From: Acidobacteriaceae bacterium
GTDB lineage: Bacteria; Acidobacteriota; Terriglobia; Bryobacterales; Bryobacteraceae
Reading direction: 5' to 3'
DNA length: 64,000 nucleotides
Assembly (NCBI GenBank): GCA_019240475.1
Contig: JAFAYI010000019.1
Coordinates: 167,754 to 231,753 of the forward strand
Shown: piece by piece, positions 60,868 through 64,000 of the stretch
Position numbering within the stretch: the stretch's first letter is position 1
Layout: every line of letters starts with the position of its first letter
Program-made: the position numbers and the translations under genes
The notes under the pieces: model-generated
Told to the model about the DNA's origin: nothing
Database searches by the model: none
What the model saw: the letters and a program-made list of their open reading frames with translations, nothing else

Positions 60868-61316
60868 AGTGAACCAAGTTCCCGGGAGGATTGTAGGCCC
60901 TCTGCACGACAGACCCAGGAACCGTCTGCCCACTGGCATCGACTACCTTGGAGTAGTTTGCAAACCCGCCTGCTCGGCCCGGATTCTGGAGGTCGTACTG
61001 GGCGGCCGCCTACCCAATGCATCGTACACGATAGTACTCTTTGCCCGCTCGGCTGCAGCCGGCTGTTGTAGGTAAAGACCCGCCACACCGAATTTCCGAA
61101 CGTATAGTTGTTTTCCGCTCCATGGGGCCAATACCAGGCGCCGCTCACATAATTCGTCGTGAAACCGTTGTAGTTTCCTGAAACTCCAGTCGCGCGATTG
61201 GTCGCGTCGTAAGCGGTAGTCACGCCGCGGCCGGACGGATAGGTTTCATAGGTCAGGGCTCCGGCGAGATTTAGGATCTCGCTAGCTCCAGCAGCATTGC
61301 CGCGGTGACCTGCCAA
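60851..61316 (-). pseudogene. Broken Rhs fragment with a C-terminal tip
   Basis: From about 61271 down, the frame encodes an Rhs repeat stretch (LAGALTYETYPSGRGVTTAYD, GFTTNYVSGAWYWPHGAEN, FTYNSRLQPSG) nearly identical to the intact gene at 63263-63483. It then jumps to the Rhs core end (ACTAT-CGTGTACGATGCATTGGGTAGG), about 490 bases further on in the intact gene. Two single-base losses relative to the intact copy break the frame. In the restored frame it ends AQYDLQNPGRAGG, then a novel short tip ending NPPGNLVHYDPKF. It looks like a displaced 3' end left after tip exchange. Confidence 0.75.
61051..61271 (-). repeat. 221-bp duplicated Rhs segment (copy 1 of 2)
   Basis: Nearly identical, with equal length, to 63263-63483 inside the intact Rhs gene, with scattered substitutions, several synonymous. 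It provides homology for recombination that swaps Rhs ends. Confidence 0.85.
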
Positions 61317-61343
61317 TACTTAACCCGGCAAGCTGCCGGGGGC

Positions 61344-61667
61344 CTAAGTCGGCCCATTCACCGCCAGCCACTCATGAGTGGGCTCTAACAGGCGAAAAAA
61401 TTGTGGGTCGTGAAGGTGGTATAGAACGTGACGAAACTCTTCCCGAATGTCTAGGAGTAAGTCCTCCAGGTCCTCACCCTGAACTGAAGGGTCTGCAAGT
61501 CTCGGAAGCTGCTCATCCAAAAACTTACGCAGCGACTCCTCAAGATCTGAGAACGCATGGGCTAGCGTTTCGGCCTCTGCAGGACCATACCGCGCGATTA
61601 CCGGAGCAGTGCGGAGTCGGCCCACAAGGTTTCTGAAAGCCTCGTTGGTTTGTAGCAGTTTGGTCAT
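61344..61667 (-). CDS. Putative immunity protein of the Rhs toxin
   Basis: 107 residues from ATG 61667; the start lies 1 base after the Rhs stop. Acidic and helical (MTKLLQTNEAFRNLVGRL, DLEESLRKFLDEQLPRLAD, GEDLEDLLLDIREEFRHVLYHLHD). No named domain recognised. A small acidic protein directly after an Rhs tip is the usual immunity-gene arrangement; this is inference from context. A longer open frame upstream lies inside the Rhs gene and is not coding. Confidence 0.65.
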   Translation of the reverse strand: MTKLLQTNEAFRNLVGRLRTAPVIARYGPAEAETLAHAFSDLEESLRKFLDEQLPRLADPSVQGEDLEDLLLDIREEFRHVLYHLHDPQFFRLLEPTHEWLAVNGPT

Positions 61668-61668
61668 T

Positions 61669-64000
61669 TCACTTTCCCAACACGTCTTTGTACGCCTGAA
61701 GTAGCCGCCTGAAGTTCTGTACCTCGCGGTCCATAGAGCTTGTGTGCCCCGTCGCGCTTTGGATCTTTGCTTCGTGTTCAGCAATTCGCTTTTCCAGCGT
61801 TCGGATTGCTCTTTCAACTGACTTGCGACCGTTCTCTGCCAGAACTCGTTCTGCTTGTGCAGCTTGGCCCGCCGTTGGTGCAACACCCGAGCCGGTCTCA
61901 GCGCCGATCCCTAACGTTGTCAGGCCGCCTTCAAAGGCTCCGGCGGCGTACAATCCGTAACCTGCTGTGGCTGACGCGCCTAGCCAGAGCGCATATGTCC
62001 GCGGGTCATCCATCGTGCGCGCAGTGGTCGTGAGCATATCGACGCCGTTCCGGTTTGCGTAATAATCGGCTCCGCCGTTAGAAACGTACGTGGCTATACC
62101 GACAACGTTGCCATTTGAATCTGTGATGTTCGTAGCATTGAAATTCCCGCTACCATCCCCGTTCATTCCCAGTTGATTCAGAGTTGGAAGGTTGAGGCCG
62201 ATGTTATTGCCTTGCTGCGCCTGCTGATATTGCTCATTACTCATTTGCACGCATTGCTGATCACCGTTTTCGTCACTTGTGCAAACGTTCACGTCATGTC
62301 CGTCATCGTCCACATTGGCTAGAGGATTGTTCAGCCCATATGCGTAAAGGTTCAGGCTCTGCGGATTCTCTAGGTCGGCCCACGGTACCGGGTCGGGTCG
62401 ATCTGGAATTGGGCCACCAAAGTCTACACTCATGAAGCGTCCCATTCCCGCGCCGTAATAGCGGGCCTGGAAGAAGTCAAGGCTGGTTTCAGTGTCCCGT
62501 TCTTTGCCGGTGAACTTCTGGTTCACGTTGTCGTAGCCGTCGAATTGGGAGTTCCGGCCCGCAATGCCGCTTGGGATCTCTTCGCCAAATGGAATGTAAT
62601 CGTGCCGCGCAACGACGTTCGCATTTGCATCCGTCACCATTCGCAGGGTGCCCAGATGATCATATGTCAGGTAACAGGTCGCGCAGGGTGGCGTGCCGGG
62701 ATTTTGCAGATCGTATTCAGCGGCCAGCCTACCCAATGCATCGTACACGTATAGTACTTTTTGCCCGTTGCTCAGGATTTTCTCGACTCGCTTGCCTTCG
62801 CCATCGTATGCATAGGTGGCGCTGAGGCCGCCCGAATTCGTTTCGCTGGTTTGCCGGTTCTCCGCGTCGTAGGCAAACGTCATACCAGGCGGGAGGGCCA
62901 GCATGTTCCCGGCCGCGTCGTAAGGGGAAGAACCGATCTGGTTCTTGCCGTTGAAAATGTTCCCGTTGGGTGTGGAGAGGCTGTATCCCATGCCCGGGGC
63001 GGCTGTCACCCAGCCATTGCCGTACTGATCGTAGGCGAAGCTTCTCGACCAGCCGCCGGTGTCTGTCGCCGAAGTGAGCCGGTTGAGATTGTCATAGGTG
63101 AAGTTTTCCGTGTAGGAAGTTAGGACTCCCGGCTGGCCCGGCGCGCTGGCATAGAGAATCAAGCTCTGCACGTTTCCGTTGTTGTTGGCGCCGTAGCCGA
63201 TGGGGTTTTCTAAAAACAGAAAATAGCGGCTGTCGTTGTTGATTGCATCCCACAATCCGCTGGGCTGCAGCCGATTGTTGTAGGTAAAGACCCGCCAAAC
63301 GGAATTTCCGAACGTATAGTTGTTTTCCGCTCCATGGGGCCAATACCATGCGCCGCTCACATAATTCGTCGTGAAGCCGTTGTAGTTTCCTGTTACCCCA
63401 GTCGCCTGGTTGCTTGCGTTGTAACTCGTCGTCACACCGCGGCCGGAGGGATAGGTTTCATAGGTCAGGGCTCCGGCCAGATTGTAATAGTACGTGAAGC
63501 CGTACCATTCTCCCGCCGTCTGCTGGTTGCTCGCCGTGACGCGCCCCAGTGGATCGATGGAGGCATACTGCGTAGTCGAGTTCCCGTTCCACTCCGCCGT
63601 CAGATGGCCCCAGGAATAGCCGGCGCCCGAAGCATCGTACTGATAGCCAACGGCAGGGGTGCCGTCCGAGTAAGTCTTCTGCGTCACACGGTTCAAAGCA
63701 TCGTAAGTGTAGCTGGTCTTGATGTTCCGCGTGTCTGTCTTGGTGAGCAGATTTCCTACCGAGTCATAGGTGTAACTCAGGGTTCCGGATTCCGGATTGC
63801 TGCCCGACTGCAGCCTGCCGAGGCCATCGAAGCCGAAGGCGCGCGTTTCAGAGCCCTGGTTTACCTGAGTCAGGTCGTTCAAAGCGTCGTATTGATACGT
63901 CGTTTCGTAGTTGAAGTGCGGGCTTGAGCCCGGATCTTCCCATACCGCTGTGAGGCGGCCGGCCGCGTCGGTTTGGGTTACGCGAGCGTGCCCGGCCGGG
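61669..64000 (-). CDS. Rhs/YD-repeat polymorphic toxin, 5' part outside window
   Basis: Open to the right edge, about 777 residues visible. Many YD repeats (YTYDSVGNLLTKTD, YTYDALNRVTQKTY, YDALGRLAAEYD). The Rhs core ends with the conserved sequence TSLDFFQARYYGAGMGRFMSVDFGG, then NPQSLNLYAYGLNNPLANVDDDG. After the core comes a variable tip of about 190 residues. Its last 60 (KSVERAIRTLEKRIAEHEAKI, SSMDREVQNFRRLLQAYKDV) are helical and charged and have no toxin motif I recognise. Rhs proteins encapsulate and deliver a C-terminal toxin. The methionine near 63882 is an internal TTG, not the start. Confidence 0.9.
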   Translation of the reverse strand, partial: PAGHARVTQTDAAGRLTAVWEDPGSSPHFNYETTYQYDALNDLTQVNQGSETRAFGFDGLGRLQSGSNPESGTLSYTYDSVGNLLTKTDTRNIKTSYTYDALNRVTQKTYSDGTPAVGYQYDASGAGYSWGHLTAEWNGNSTTQYASIDPLGRVTASNQQTAGEWYGFTYYYNLAGALTYETYPSGRGVTTSYNASNQATGVTGNYNGFTTNYVSGAWYWPHGAENNYTFGNSVWRVFTYNNRLQPSGLWDAINNDSRYFLFLENPIGYGANNNGNVQSLILYASAPGQPGVLTSYTENFTYDNLNRLTSATDTGGWSRSFAYDQYGNGWVTAAPGMGYSLSTPNGNIFNGKNQIGSSPYDAAGNMLALPPGMTFAYDAENRQTSETNSGGLSATYAYDGEGKRVEKILSNGQKVLYVYDALGRLAAEYDLQNPGTPPCATCYLTYDHLGTLRMVTDANANVVARHDYIPFGEEIPSGIAGRNSQFDGYDNVNQKFTGKERDTETSLDFFQARYYGAGMGRFMSVDFGGPIPDRPDPVPWADLENPQSLNLYAYGLNNPLANVDDDGHDVNVCTSDENGDQQCVQMSNEQYQQAQQGNNIGLNLPTLNQLGMNGDGSGNFNATNITDSNGNVVGIATYVSNGGADYYANRNGVDMLTTTARTMDDPRTYALWLGASATAGYGLYAAGAFEGGLTTLGIGAETGSGVAPTAGQAAQAERVLAENGRKSVERAIRTLEKRIAEHEAKIQSATGHTSSMDREVQNFRRLLQAYKDVLGK
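63263..63483 (-). repeat. 221-bp duplicated Rhs segment (copy 2 of 2)
   Basis: Within the intact Rhs gene; the other copy is at 61051-61271 in the broken fragment. Both encode the same YD-repeat block. Confidence 0.85.

Noticed and set aside
61667..61886. N-terminal extension of the putative Rhs immunity gene
   Set aside because: Lies inside the Rhs tip in another frame; ATG 61667 right after the Rhs stop is the natural start.

Overview
The window reads as ordinary chromosome of a GC-rich Gram-negative soil bacterium, most likely an acidobacterium (Bryobacterales/Solibacter-like). Reasons: an actinobacterial-type (group 1h) [NiFe] hydrogenase locus, a basic protein with a NRANARLSTGP motif of a kind I associate with that phylum, a subtilisin with a tryptophan-hexad tail, a Tad pilus locus and an Rhs locus. 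No rRNA or tRNA gene was found, so the taxonomy is inference.

Layout. (1) 1-4786, minus strand: part of a Tad/Flp pilus locus (cpaC partial, cpaB, flp pilin, a large membrane protein, prepilin peptidase cpaA, DUF192). (2) 4863-6254: fumarase C. (3) 6472-20394, plus strand: one tightly packed 15-gene unit for a high-affinity H2-uptake hydrogenase. It holds the small and large subunits, a NifU-like protein, DUF5947, DUF6084, an unrecognised conserved-looking protein, the endopeptidase, a YceI-like protein, and hypC, hypD, hypE, a double-SIS protein, hypF, hypA and hypB. Nearly every junction overlaps or is a few bases long. (4) 20545-27798: cysteine synthase with an Rrf2 regulator, glmM, dciA, gatC-gatA, DUF72, peptide deformylase and a membrane protein. 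(5) 27785-33649: RND efflux permease and adaptor and two uncharacterised proteins. (6) 34007-40183: an SDR, a two-gene ATPase + HNH module that looks like the Septu anti-phage system (ptuA-ptuB), an S15-type hydrolase and a YprB-like exonuclease. (7) 40290-46487: five tandem family-2 glycosyltransferases in two paralogous sets, plus a GT4. (8) 46527-48223: hflX and hfq. (9) 48617-53315: subtilisin with hexad tail, two TadE-like pseudopilins and a convergent TadG/VWA protein. (10) 53471-60269: CDF transporter, PolX, oxidoreductase, transaldolase, GNAT, and a secreted protein with TonB-like ends. (11) 60481-64000: an Rhs toxin gene running off the right edge, its putative immunity gene, then a displaced and broken Rhs 3' end with a second putative immunity gene.

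How it fits together. The hydrogenase locus carries structural subunits, active-site assembly (HypCDEF), nickel insertion (HypAB) and C-terminal processing, so it looks self-sufficient for maturation. It shows no dedicated electron-acceptor gene. Its HypA has lost the whole zinc domain by what looks like a clean in-frame deletion. The Tad genes at both ends of the window probably serve one pilus machine. Septu and Rhs are the conflict/defence part of the window.

The most interesting signals are the zinc-less HypA, the set of hydrogenase-linked proteins of unknown function, the Rhs tip/immunity displacement, the hexad-tailed protease beside tadE genes, and a GNAT gene whose conserved N-terminus has no standard start codon. 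I do not claim a wholly new system; the closest candidate is the accessory protein set around the hydrogenase.
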